A stretch of DNA of 64,000 nt from NCBI GenBank assembly GCA_963736695.1, contig CAVTPU010000004.1, positions 2,294,001 to 2,358,000 on the forward strand, in the 5' to 3' direction. The position numbers and the translations under genes are program-made. The stretch is from CAVTPU01 sp963736695 (GTDB taxonomy: Bacteria > Actinomycetota > Actinomycetes > Mycobacteriales > Micromonosporaceae). This document shows positions 8,676 to 18,100 of the stretch, piece by piece. Position 1 is the stretch's first letter; the number at the start of each line of letters is the position of its first letter. A model generated the notes under the pieces. The model searched no databases, was not told where the DNA came from, and worked only from the letters and a program-made list of their open reading frames with translations.

Positions 8676-9596
8676 CTACTGGTGTGGTCCGCGCAGTGTC
8701 CAGGAACCGCGCCAGACCGCCCCCGGTTCCAGCACGATGAGATCGCGTCCGGAACGCAGCGCGTCGGGCGGACAGGTCATCGGCTCAACGGCGATCGCTC
8801 GACGGCGACGCTCGCCACCGAGCGGGTCCGCGGTGAAGATCTGCCACCACCGGAACCCGGAGTCCGCCCACACGCGTGCCTCACGACCATCCACTGTGGT
8901 CAAGGTGACGGTGCTGCCGCCGTCGGGGTCGGCGATGACGTCCCCGAAGGTGGTGTCGAGGCTTGATCTGCCGAGTCGACGGGCGGTGGTGAAGTCGAAC
9001 TCGGTGCCGACGACCGACGTCGCGCCGATCGGCAACTGCCGACTGTCGACCTTCAGCCTCGATCGAGCCGGCACCTTAACGGTCAGGTCGTCGATCGGCA
9101 CACCGGGAAACACGACATAGGGGTGCACGGCCATGCCGAATGGGCACGGCTCGGTGCCCAGGTTCGCCGCCTCGTGGTCGGCGCGCAGGCCGGCCGCGCT
9201 CACTCTCCACCGGGTGCGCACCCGCACCGGCCACGGATAGCCGGGCTGTGGCGGCACATCGATGGCGACGGTCACCGCATCGGCGGTGACCTCCTCGGCC
9301 CGCCATCGCGCCCACGACACCAAACCGTGGATGGCGTTGTGCCGCGCCGGCTCCGTCAGTGGCAGCTGACACTGCGCGTCGCCGAACCGATAACGCCCGT
9401 CCCGCAGGCGATTGGGCCACGGCGCGAGCACCTGCCCGGCTCCGGCCGGACAGATCTCGTCGGCGTCGTAGCCGTCGACGACATCCACTCCGGCCACCGT
9501 GTAGCGGCGCAGTCCGCCGCCGACCTCCACGACGACAGCCCGATGCTCACCGGAGGAGATGACCCATTGCTCTCCCGACGCCTTGACCACCGACAC
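8676..9596 (-). CDS. Aldose 1-epimerase family protein
   Basis: This 306-residue protein has GalM-family landmarks: the substrate-binding NRLRDGRYRF, the catalytic histidine context HNAIHGLVSWARW, the second histidine in FGMAVHPYVVFPG, and a C-terminal glutamate in AIAVEPMTCPPDAL that would be the catalytic base. The family interconverts alpha and beta anomers of hexoses. The GTG start follows GAGGAG. Because actinobacteria carry several paralogues, acting on glucose, galactose or hexose 6-phosphates, I assign no gene symbol. It leads an operon with the nitroreductase. No linked sugar operon is visible nearby. Confidence 0.88.
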   Translation of the reverse strand: MSVVKASGEQWVISSGEHRAVVVEVGGGLRRYTVAGVDVVDGYDADEICPAGAGQVLAPWPNRLRDGRYRFGDAQCQLPLTEPARHNAIHGLVSWARWRAEEVTADAVTVAIDVPPQPGYPWPVRVRTRWRVSAAGLRADHEAANLGTEPCPFGMAVHPYVVFPGVPIDDLTVKVPARSRLKVDSRQLPIGATSVVGTEFDFTTARRLGRSSLDTTFGDVIADPDGGSTVTLTTVDGREARVWADSGFRWWQIFTADPLGGERRRRAIAVEPMTCPPDALRSGRDLIVLEPGAVWRGSWTLRGPHQ

Positions 9597-9728
9597 CCTG
9601 TCTCCTCACCGGCCGCCGCCGTGACCCGCGAACGTGACCTCGATCGGCACGCCCTGTTCCGTGACGATATCGATACCGGGCGTATCCGTTATACCCCGGC
9701 CCTCCGACGGCGCTTCTCCCGACGCTTC

Positions 9729-10412
9729 TCAGGGTGCGAGCCGCTCCACCACCCACCCACGACTCGCGTCGTGGCGATATCGCAGCCGGTCATGCAACCG
9801 GCCGACTCGCCCCTGCCAGAACTCCACCGTCTCCGGAGCGACCCGCATCCCGCCCCAGTGCGGCGGGGCCGGAATCGGCGACTCGGCGTCGAACCGCTGA
9901 CTGACATCGGCGTACGCCTGGTCCAAGGCCTCGCGGTCGGCGACCGGCCGGGACTGCGGACTGGCCCACGCGCCGAGCTGCGAGGCCCGGGGGCGGCCGG
10001 CGAAATACGCCTCGGTCACGGCTCGGTCGACCCGGTGGACCCGACCAGCGACCACGACCTGCCGGCCGATCGCGTGCCAAGGAAAGACCAGACTCGCGTA
10101 CGGGTTGGTGGCGAGCTCTGTCGCCTTGCGGGACTGGTAGTTGGTGTAGAAGACGAACCCGTCGACGTCGACGCCTTTGAGCAGCACGGTGCGGGCGGAT
10201 GGCCGCGCGTCGACTGCCGAAGTCGCGACGATCATGGCATTGGGTTCGGGAATTCCCGCGACCTGAGCGTCGGTAAGCCACGCGGCGAACTGTTCCAGCC
10301 AGTCGACGGCGAGGCCAGCCTCGGCCAGACCGGCGCGGGCGTATTCCTGGCGCATCGCGGCGAGACCGGTAAGCGGTTCAGTCGGGCGATCGGAAGATGT
10401 CACGGTCTCCAT
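9729..10412 (-). CDS. pdxH: Pyridoxamine 5'-phosphate oxidase
   Basis: The 227-residue enzyme oxidises pyridoxine or pyridoxamine 5'-phosphate to pyridoxal 5'-phosphate using FMN and oxygen. Recognisable parts are the N-terminal LTGLAAMRQEYARAGL, the FMN-binding ARTVLLKGVDVDGFVFYTNY and SRKATELATNPYASLVFPW, and the C-terminal FWQGRVGRLHDRLRY, whose RxH(x)R arginines and histidine bind substrate. Length is normal for the family. It diverges from the citrate synthase gene across 248 bp. It would supply cofactor to the PLP enzyme SerC encoded 1.5 kb away. Confidence 0.95.
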   Translation of the reverse strand: METVTSSDRPTEPLTGLAAMRQEYARAGLAEAGLAVDWLEQFAAWLTDAQVAGIPEPNAMIVATSAVDARPSARTVLLKGVDVDGFVFYTNYQSRKATELATNPYASLVFPWHAIGRQVVVAGRVHRVDRAVTEAYFAGRPRASQLGAWASPQSRPVADREALDQAYADVSQRFDAESPIPAPPHWGGMRVAPETVEFWQGRVGRLHDRLRYRHDASRGWVVERLAP

Positions 10413-10660
10413 CTAACCCTCCGGGTCCACGCCGAGCGCGGACGACATGACGAACGAGACCGCGTTCAGCGTGGTTTGTCCTGTTGCGGACGTCAATATT
10501 GCGAGGATGTCGCGTGTAGCACAGTCGAGGTGACTCGCCAACCGATATGTCCAAGGGCAAGATGGTGGCCGATGCATCATCCCGGACGGCGGGGCGAGAC
10601 CCACCGGCGCCGAGTCCGGGCACGTCCACATCGACGCCGTGAACCGTCAGGAGTTAGCAG

Positions 10661-11767
10661 ATGTCCGATTTCAAGCCGGGTCTCGAGGGCGTCATCGCCT
10701 TTGAGACGACGATCGCTGAACCCGACAGGGAAGGCGGGTCGCTGCGCTATCGCGGTGTCGACATCGAAGATCTCATAGGACAGGTCTCGTTCGGCAACGT
10801 CTGGGCGCTGCTGGTCGACGGAAAGTTCGGCCCCGGACTGCCGCCCGCGGAGCCCTTCCCGGTGCCGGTGCACTCCGGTGACATTCGCGTCGATGTGCAG
10901 TCGGCCGTGGCGATGCTCGCCCCTTATTGGGGGCTCGGCCAGTTCCTCGACATCTCCGACGAGCAGGCCCGGGAAGATCTGGCGCGGGTCTCGGTGACCG
11001 CGCTGTCGTTCGTGGCCCAATCGGCCCGCGGCCTCGGCCTTCCGGCGGTCCCCCAAAAGGAGATCGACAAGTCCTCGACCATCGTCGAGCGATTCATGAA
11101 ACGCTGGCGGGGCGAACCCGACCCACGGCACGTCAAGGCCGTCGACGCCTACTTCATCTCCGCCGCCGAACACGGCATGAACGCCTCCACTTTCACCGCG
11201 CGAGTCGTCGCCTCCACCGGGGCCGACGCCGCCGCCTGCATCTCATCGGGCATCGGGGCACTCTCCGGCCCGCTGCACGGAGGCGCGCCGTCCCGCGTGC
11301 TACACATGATCGAAAACGTCGAGCGATCCGGCGACGCGGCCGGCTATGTGCGTGACGTGCTCGACCGCGGCGAGCGTCTCATGGGATTCGGCCACCGTGT
11401 CTATCGGGCCGAGGACCCGCGTGCCCGAGTGCTGCGGCGCACCGCCCGCGAGCTCGGCGCCCCACGCTTCGAGGTCGCGGAGGCGTTGGAGAAGGCGGCG
11501 CTGGAGGAGCTGCACAACCGTCGACCCGACCGAGTGCTCGCCACCAACGTGGAGTTCTGGTCGGCGGTCGTGCTCGACTTCGCCGAGGTGCCCTCGCACA
11601 TGTTCACGTCCATGTTCACCTGTGCACGGGTGGCCGGCTGGAGCGCGCACATCCTCGAGCAGAAGAAGCTGGGACGCATCGTGCGCCCGTCGGCCCGCTA
11701 TGTCGGGCCCGCCCCACGCAAGCCGGAACAGGTCGAGGGCTGGGGCCACACCCCGCACGGCGCCTGA
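10661..11767 (+). CDS. citA: Citrate synthase 2
   Basis: The 368-residue protein matches the short bacterial/archaeal-type citrate synthases called CitA in actinobacteria. It contains FETTIAEPDREGGSLRYRGVD at the N-terminus, the active-site histidines in AAEHGMNAST and GPLHGGAPSRV, and MGFGHRVYRAEDPRA carrying the second substrate-binding histidine and arginine. The enzyme condenses acetyl-CoA with oxaloacetate at the entry of the TCA cycle, although paralogues may be 2-methylcitrate synthases. AGGAG stands eight bases before the ATG. Two synthases usually coexist in these genomes; the main one (GltA) is not in this window. Tyr codons here are mostly TAT. Confidence 0.92.
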   Translation: MSDFKPGLEGVIAFETTIAEPDREGGSLRYRGVDIEDLIGQVSFGNVWALLVDGKFGPGLPPAEPFPVPVHSGDIRVDVQSAVAMLAPYWGLGQFLDISDEQAREDLARVSVTALSFVAQSARGLGLPAVPQKEIDKSSTIVERFMKRWRGEPDPRHVKAVDAYFISAAEHGMNASTFTARVVASTGADAAACISSGIGALSGPLHGGAPSRVLHMIENVERSGDAAGYVRDVLDRGERLMGFGHRVYRAEDPRARVLRRTARELGAPRFEVAEALEKAALEELHNRRPDRVLATNVEFWSAVVLDFAEVPSHMFTSMFTCARVAGWSAHILEQKKLGRIVRPSARYVGPAPRKPEQVEGWGHTPHGA

Positions 11768-11790
11768 CCCCCGGCAGTCGTAGGCCAACT

Positions 11791-11841
11791 CGCCCGCGTG
11801 CCATCCCGCCCGAGTCCACCGGTGGGGTTGACACGCGGGCG
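11791..11841 (+). terminator. Possible terminator after citA
   Basis: CGCCCGCGTG at 11791-11800 pairs perfectly with CACGCGGGCG at 11832-11841, and a second palindrome CCACCGGTGG (11816-11825) sits in the loop. No T-run follows, so it may instead be structured leader RNA of serC. Confidence 0.35.
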
Positions 11842-11954
11842 ATCCGCGTGGCGTGGGAAGATCGAGGCGACCGCCGCCGCACCGACCGGCGGCCGTTCAT
11901 GGCCCATCGGCAGCGCCGCCGAACATTGGCCGCCCAGCCTCGCGGAAGGACTCG

Positions 11955-13091
11955 ATGACCGTGGCGGACGCGCAGACGATCACCATCCCGGATGAACTCA
12001 CACCAGCCGACGGCCGATTCGGCTGCGGACCCGGCAAGGTCCGCCCGGAGGCGGTGCGGGCCCTCGCCGACGCCGCGACCACCTATCTGGGCACCTCACA
12101 CCGCCAGCGCACGGTCAAGGACCAGGTGGCGCGCCTGCGACGGGGCATCGCCGACCTTCTCCGGGCACCGGACGGCTATGAGGTGATCATCTCCAACGGC
12201 GGAGCGACGGCGTTCTGGGACGCGGCGACGTTCGGCCTCATCCGCGACCGCGCGCAGTTCGCCAGCTTCGGCGAGTTCGGATCGAAGTTCGCCAAGGCAG
12301 CCAAGGACGCGCCGTTCCTCGGCACGCCCACGATCCGTACGGCTGATCCCGGAACGGCCGCGACCCTCGTCGCCGAGGCCGGCATCGACACCTATGCCAC
12401 GCCACACAACGAGACCTCGACCGGCGTGCTCGTGCCCGTGCGTAGAGTCGACGGCGCCGACCCCGACGCGCTCATGCTCACCGATGCCACCTCGTCCGCC
12501 GGCGCGGTGGAGGTCGACCTCACGGAGACCGACGCCTACTATTTCGCGCCGCAGAAGGCGTTCGGATCAGATGGTGGGCTCTGGCTCGCCGTCATGTCAC
12601 CGGCCGCGATCGCCCGGATCGGTGAGATCAAATCAACCGGACGCTGGGTTCCGGCCTTCCTCGACCTAGCGACCGCAGTCGAGCAGAGCCGACTGGAACA
12701 GACCTACAACACCCCGGCGCTCGCCACCATCTTCTTCGCCGCCGAGCAGACCGACTGGCTGCTCGCGCAGGGTGGCCTCACCTGGGCCGCGAAACGGTGC
12801 GCTGAGAGTGCCGCGATCATCTATGGCTGGGCACAACGGTCGACGATCGCGACGCCGTTCGTCACCGATCCGGCGCTGCGCTCCACCGTGGTCGCCACGA
12901 TCGACTTGGACCCGGCGGTTGACGCCACCGCAGTGGCTCGGGTGCTGCGTGCCAACGGCATCGTCGACACCGAGCCCTATCGCAAGCTCGGTCGCAATCA
13001 GTTGCGAATCGCGTTGTTCCCCACGATCGAGCCGGCCGACGTCGAGGCGCTCACCGCGAGCATCGACTATGTGCTGACTCACCTCGCCTGA
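11955..13091 (+). CDS. serC: Phosphoserine aminotransferase
   Basis: The 378-residue enzyme converts 3-phosphohydroxypyruvate and glutamate to phosphoserine in serine biosynthesis; it uses PLP. It belongs to the actinobacterial SerC group, seen from FGCGPGKVRPEAV, TYLGTSHRQRTVK, ISNGGATAFWDAATFGL, TPHNETSTGVLVPV, LTDATSSAGAVEVD and the PLP-lysine segment YYFAPQKAFGSDGGLW. The ATG at 11955 is preceded by GGAAGGA; the frame is open further upstream to 11853 but without family similarity. The citA-serC-sepH neighbourhood is a commonly seen actinobacterial arrangement. The gene converges with the GNAT gene across a strong hairpin. Confidence 0.95.
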   Translation: MTVADAQTITIPDELTPADGRFGCGPGKVRPEAVRALADAATTYLGTSHRQRTVKDQVARLRRGIADLLRAPDGYEVIISNGGATAFWDAATFGLIRDRAQFASFGEFGSKFAKAAKDAPFLGTPTIRTADPGTAATLVAEAGIDTYATPHNETSTGVLVPVRRVDGADPDALMLTDATSSAGAVEVDLTETDAYYFAPQKAFGSDGGLWLAVMSPAAIARIGEIKSTGRWVPAFLDLATAVEQSRLEQTYNTPALATIFFAAEQTDWLLAQGGLTWAAKRCAESAAIIYGWAQRSTIATPFVTDPALRSTVVATIDLDPAVDATAVARVLRANGIVDTEPYRKLGRNQLRIALFPTIEPADVEALTASIDYVLTHLA

Positions 13092-13109
13092 GCCCGCTCC
13101 CCTTTGTGT

Positions 13110-13144
13110 GGCGCGATCATGACAACGAGGTTCATGATCGCGCC
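13110..13144. terminator. Bidirectional terminator between serC and GNAT gene
   Basis: GGCGCGATCATGA at 13110-13122 and TCATGATCGCGCC at 13132-13144 form a perfect 13-bp stem with a nine-base loop between two convergent genes. Confidence 0.7.
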
Positions 13145-13157
13145 CTCACGGCGGGCG

Positions 13158-13652
13158 TCAGGTGATCGCCGGGCTTCGGCGTTCGAACAGCGCGACGTCA
13201 CGCCACCTGCCGCGATGCCGGCCCATACGCTCCCGGGTGCCGACCAACCGGAACCCGACCGACGTGTGCAGCGCCACCGCAGCCTCGTTCTCGGGGAAGA
13301 TGTTGGCCTGCAAGGTCCACAGCCCCTGTGCCTCAGTCGCCGCGATCAGCGCCGTCAGCAGCATTCGCCCGACACCGGTGCGGTGGGCGTCAGCGCGCAC
13401 ATAGGTGTGGCACTCAACCACTCCGGCATATTCGCGCCGTTCGGAGAACTTCGCCAAGGCCGCCCAGCCGAGCAGCTTCTTCGCGTCGTTGGCCGCGACG
13501 AACCGGTGCATCGGCAGGTGCGCCCGGTCCCACTCCCGCCACGTGGGCACGTTGGTCTCGAAGGTGGCGTGTGGGCCTTTGATCGCCTGGGCATAGATGG
13601 CGAGGACTTTCATCGTGTCGCCCGATTCCAGCGCCCTTACCGTGATCGCCAA
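13158..13652 (-). CDS. GNAT acetyltransferase, phosphinothricin-type
   Basis: The 164-residue protein reads like the Pat/phosphinothricin acetyltransferase branch of the GNAT superfamily: an N-terminal IYAQAIKGPHATFETNVPTW, the central YVRADAHRTGVGRMLLTALI with the acetyl-CoA pyrophosphate loop R-x-x-G-x-G, and a terminal VGFRLVGTRERMGRHRGRW. Such enzymes N-acetylate small amines or amino acids in the cytoplasm. The first codon appears to be TTG at 13652, with GGAG eight bases upstream; the next in-frame ATG is 13 codons later and would cut the first strand. Substrate is unknown, and a resistance role should not be assumed. Confidence 0.85.
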   Translation of the reverse strand: MAITVRALESGDTMKVLAIYAQAIKGPHATFETNVPTWREWDRAHLPMHRFVAANDAKKLLGWAALAKFSERREYAGVVECHTYVRADAHRTGVGRMLLTALIAATEAQGLWTLQANIFPENEAAVALHTSVGFRLVGTRERMGRHRGRWRDVALFERRSPAIT

Positions 13653-13884
13653 GGCCAGCTCCGATCGCCGCTATCGCCATCCGCGCTCCGCGGTGGCGGC
13701 AACATTGCACCATAGCCAAGCCGCGTCGACACAAGCGAGCGCTGCCGACCACGACCCGGCTGAGCTGGGCGGATAACACCACCCCGGCGCGCCGGCCTCC
13801 CATCGGGGGCCAGCACCGCGTACGGTGTCGATGGAGGACGCCACCCGGCGCCCCGCCACGGCTCATGACGAAAGGCGACCTGAC

Positions 13885-14880
13885 ATGCGGCCGCTACGCT
13901 TCGTCGCCCTCTCAGAGGACGGCCAGGCGCTCGTGCTCGCCGACGAGGTGGGCCGTCTGCTGGCGCTTCCGGTTGACGACCGGGTCGCGAGTGCGATTCG
14001 GGCCGAGCGTGGCGCGGGCGGACCCCCGATCGTCGGGGACGCCCCACCGTCGTTGGCCCCGCGTGACATTCAGGCTCGCATCCGCTCCGGCGAGTCGGCC
14101 GATGACGTCGCGCGCGTCGCGGGCGTGCCGCTGGACCGAGTGCTGCGTTATGCCGGCCCGGTGCTTCAAGAGCGCGCCATGCTCGCCCAGCACGCCCGAC
14201 GGACCCGGCTGCGCACGTCAGACAAGGGCGCGTCGCTGTCCGAGGTCGTCGATGTCCGGTTGGGTCAACACGGCGTCGAGGGCGAGAAGGTCTCCTGGGA
14301 TGCCTATCGTCGCGACGACGGCACGTGGCGCATCGTTGCGACGTGGCCGTCCGGAAAAGCGACCGCCACCGCCGTGTGGGAACTCGACAAGGCCCGGCAG
14401 GTCGTCGCACCGCAGGACGACATGGCGCACTTCCTCTCCGGTGTCGAGTCGCCGGGCGCCGCCCACCACGGGCACGAAGTCGCCCCGCCGCGCCCCGACT
14501 CCGGCCGCAGCAGCCATGATCCGTTGTTTCCCTCGGAGCCGGCGCGACCCGGGCGTGATCCCATCCGCGCCGGGAGAGAGGCGCTCCTCGCCTCGCTGGA
14601 GCGCCCCCTCAAGACCTCCAGCGGGCGAACCCTGGAGCCCCGACTGCCCGCAGCGTCGGCCACTCCGGCGCCGTCTGCGGCTGCCACCGGCGAGATGCCC
14701 CGCCGACGGAGTGGCCGCGACGAACGCGAGGCCGCGCACGACGTGCCCGCGGTGCCGTCGCTCGCTGTGCTGCGACCACGCCGGGCGGCGACCGACGCCA
14801 CCGGCGAGCGTGCGGGCAAGCGCGGACCGAGTTGGGACGACGTTCTCTTCGGCTCGGCGCCGACCGCGCAAGACGCCTGA
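13885..14880 (+). CDS. sepH: Septation protein SepH
   Basis: The 331-residue protein starts MRPLRFVALSEDGQALVL and has the DUF3071 domain over roughly residues 1-180, with a predicted helix-turn-helix around RDIQARIRSGESADDVARVA. The rest is a proline/alanine/arginine-rich disordered tail ending in SWDDVLFGSAP, a conserved terminal peptide. In Streptomyces and Mycobacterium SepH binds FtsZ and promotes its assembly during cell division. AAAGG precedes the ATG at 13885; a TACGGT -10 lies near 13822, which would leave a leader of about 55 nt. The longer frame to 13825 lacks conserved sequence. Confidence 0.92.
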   Translation: MRPLRFVALSEDGQALVLADEVGRLLALPVDDRVASAIRAERGAGGPPIVGDAPPSLAPRDIQARIRSGESADDVARVAGVPLDRVLRYAGPVLQERAMLAQHARRTRLRTSDKGASLSEVVDVRLGQHGVEGEKVSWDAYRRDDGTWRIVATWPSGKATATAVWELDKARQVVAPQDDMAHFLSGVESPGAAHHGHEVAPPRPDSGRSSHDPLFPSEPARPGRDPIRAGREALLASLERPLKTSSGRTLEPRLPAASATPAPSAAATGEMPRRRSGRDEREAAHDVPAVPSLAVLRPRRAATDATGERAGKRGPSWDDVLFGSAPTAQDA

Positions 14881-15031
14881 CTCCCGACGCCTGCGCCTGA
14901 CTTCAACGCCTGACATCCTGGCGAGCCCGGCCGACCGAATTCGCGACCGCAGATAGTTGGAGCGGGCTGCGATATCAAATTGTGATCGTCCAAATAGGCA
15001 CGTGACTGGCTATCTGCCCGACCGTCACCGT

Positions 15032-15071
15032 GCAAGGTATTGCTGAAACTTTCAGAAACGCGATACCTTGC
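15032..15071 (+). promoter_or_regulatory. LacI-type operator nested in an inverted repeat
   Basis: GCAAGGTAT at 15032-15040 is mirrored exactly by ATACCTTGC at 15063-15071. Between them, at 15043-15055, lies a perfect odd palindrome CTGAAACTTTCAG of the kind bound by LacI-family sugar repressors. Position 40-80 bp ahead of an amylopullulanase start suggests control by maltose or starch signals, as with MalR/Reg1 in streptomycetes. Confidence 0.55.
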
Positions 15072-15113
15072 GGCGGCAGTCCATGCATCGAGATATGCCA
15101 CAGAGAGGCCGCC

Positions 15114-18100
15114 ATGGATGCCATAAACCGTCCTGATAGTTTCGATTCCCCGCAATTACCACTACCATCGGCACGTGCCGAATCGCCACTGCGGCGACTC
15201 GCCGTCAAACCAACACTGCGGCGACTCGCCGCCAAATCACCGCTGCGGCGACTCACCACACGACTCGGCCGGGGCCGCACCATCGCGTTGAGCGTCGCGC
15301 TCGTCGCGAGCATCGGAGCAGTCACCACCGCAGTCAGTTTCTCCAGCCAGGACAACGAACCCGGCGACGCGCTCGCCAGCCAAACTGTCGACTGGCGCAC
15401 CGAACCGAGCGACGCCGAGCTCGCCGGACGCGCTCCGGACGACGCGCAGCGTCATTCGGAACAGTTCTATTTCGTCCTGCCGGACCGATTCGCCAACGGC
15501 GATCCACGCAATGACCGTGGTGGCCTCACAGGTGACCGGTTGTCGACCGGCTATGACCCGACCGACAAGGGCTTTTATCACGGCGGTGACCTCAAGGGCC
15601 TCATCAACCGGCTCGACTACATCGAGGGGCTCGGCACCACCGCGATCTGGCTCGCCCCGGTCTTCAAAAACAAGCCGGTGCAGGGCGAAGGCACCAACGT
15701 CTCCGCCGGCTATCACGGCTATTGGATCACCGACTTCACCCAGGTCGATCCGCACTTCGGCACCAACGCCGACTTGGAGCGACTGGTGCGTGAGGCGCAC
15801 CGGCGCGACATGAAGATCTATTTCGATGTGATCACCAACCACACCGCGGACGTCATCAAATACTCCGAGAACGAGTACGCGTATCGCGCCAAGGCCGACT
15901 TCCCCTATGCGGATGCCACCGGCAACAAGTTCGAGGACCGCAACTACGCCGATGGCACACGGCGGTTCCCGACAGTGAACACGGATTCGTCGGCATATCA
16001 CCCGATCTTCGTCGACACCGCGGACAAAAACGCGAAGGTGCCGGCCTGGCTCAACGATCCGACGATGTATCACAACCGGGGTGACTCCACCTTCAGCGGC
16101 GAGAACTCCGAATACGGCGACTTCTTCGGTCTCGACGACCTGTGGACCGAACGCCCCGAGGTCGTCGAGGGCATGTCCCAGATCTATCGCGAATGGATCA
16201 CCCGGGTCGGCGTCGATGGTTTCCGCATCGACACCGTCAAACATGTCAACATGGACTTCTGGCCACAGTTCAGCAGTTCCGTCACTAAATACGCCGCGCA
16301 GCACGGCAAGCCGGACTTCTTCATGTTCGGTGAGGTCTTCAGCGCCGACCCGCAGCTGACCTCGTCGTATGTGCGCCAAGGCGGGCTGCCAGCCACGTTG
16401 GACTTCCCGTTTCAGGATGCCGCCAACAGCTTCGTCTCCACCGGCGGCAGCGCGAAGCGTCTCGCCGACGTCTACGCCAACGACGATCTCTATTCGGTGC
16501 GCGACACCTCGGCGGGGCAGGCCCCGACCTTCCTCGGCAACCACGACATGGGCCGCATCGGCAGCTTCATCTCCCACGCCGGGCAGCCCAGCGCTGACGA
16601 GAAGCTGCGCCGGGCCACGCTCGCCGAGGAGTTGATGTTCCTCACGCGCGGTCAGCCGGTCGTCTATTCCGGCGACGAACAGGGCTTCACCGGCGCCGGC
16701 GGAGACAAGGACGCCCGCCAGGACATGTTCGCCTCCAAGGTCGGCGACTATGTCGACCAGCCGCTGATCGGCACCACCCGCACCCACGCGGTCGACAACT
16801 ACGACACCACCCACCCGATCTATCGCTCCATCGCCAGTCTCGCGGCGTTGCGCGAGGCCAACCCCGGCCTGAGCGAGGGAAACCAGACCACCCGGTACGC
16901 CGATGACGGCTCCGGGGTCTTCGCGGTCTCCCGCCTCGGACGGGCCGGTGCCAGCGACGCGGGCGTCGAATATGTCGTCGCGTTCAACAACGCCACGACC
17001 GCCAAGACGGTGTCGGTGCCGACCTTCCGGGCCGGCACGGCGTACGCGCCGATCTATCCGACCCCGGCGGCGCCGATCACCTCGGCGGCCGACAAGACGA
17101 TCCAGGTCACGGTGCCACCGTTGAGCACGGTCGTGCTGCGGTCCGCCACCGGGATCGGCGCACCGTCGGCCGCGCCGGGCATCAGCATCAGCAAGCCCAC
17201 CGCGGGTGCCGGGATCACCAACCGCGCCGAGGTCGTCGCCGACGTGACCGGGGACGCTCCGGTGACGGTGACGTTCGCGGTGAAGCTCGGAGACAAAGGC
17301 TGGAAGCTGCTCGGCACCGCCGACCACGCGCCCTACCGGGTCTTCCACGACCTGACCGGGCTGCCGGCGAACACCGCGTTGGCCTATAAGGCGGTGGTGC
17401 GCGACGCGGCCGGACACACCGCGTCGACAACATCGGCGGCGAAGGTGGCCACCCCGCAGGCGGGCCCGTCGAGAGATCGACTGCTCGTGCACTATCAGCG
17501 CTCCGACAACGACTATGGCAAGTGGGGCCTCTATAGCTGGGGCGACATCGATCCGTCGTCGTCGACCCCGTGGCCGACCGGGCAGCCGTTCGCCGGCGAG
17601 GACGCCTATGGCCGTTTCGCCTGGGTCAAGCTCGCCCCCGGCGCCCGTAACGTCGGTTTCCTCGTGGTCGACTCCACCGGCGTCAAGGACGTCGAGATCG
17701 ACCGGTCGGCCGACCCGAGCCGCACCGGCGAGATCTGGCTCAAGTCCGGCGATCCGGCGGTCTATCCGTCGCACGCGGCGGCCACCAGCCACGTAAAGAT
17801 CCACTATGGACGCCCGGATGGCGACTACGCCGGATGGGGGCTCCACCTGTGGGGTGACGGTCTCGCACCGGGCACCGGCACCGACTGGGCGTCACCGCGC
17901 CCGGCGGACGGGTCCGACGCTTACGGCACGTTCTGGAACGTGCCGGTCACCGACCCGACCAAGACGGTGAACTTCATCATCCACAAGGGAGACGCCAAGG
18001 ACCCGGGGTCGGACCAGTCGGTCAACCCGGTCGCCAATGGCGAGGTATGGATCCGCTCGGGAGACGCCGCGGTGCACCCGACCCGGGCAGCCGCCGAGAA

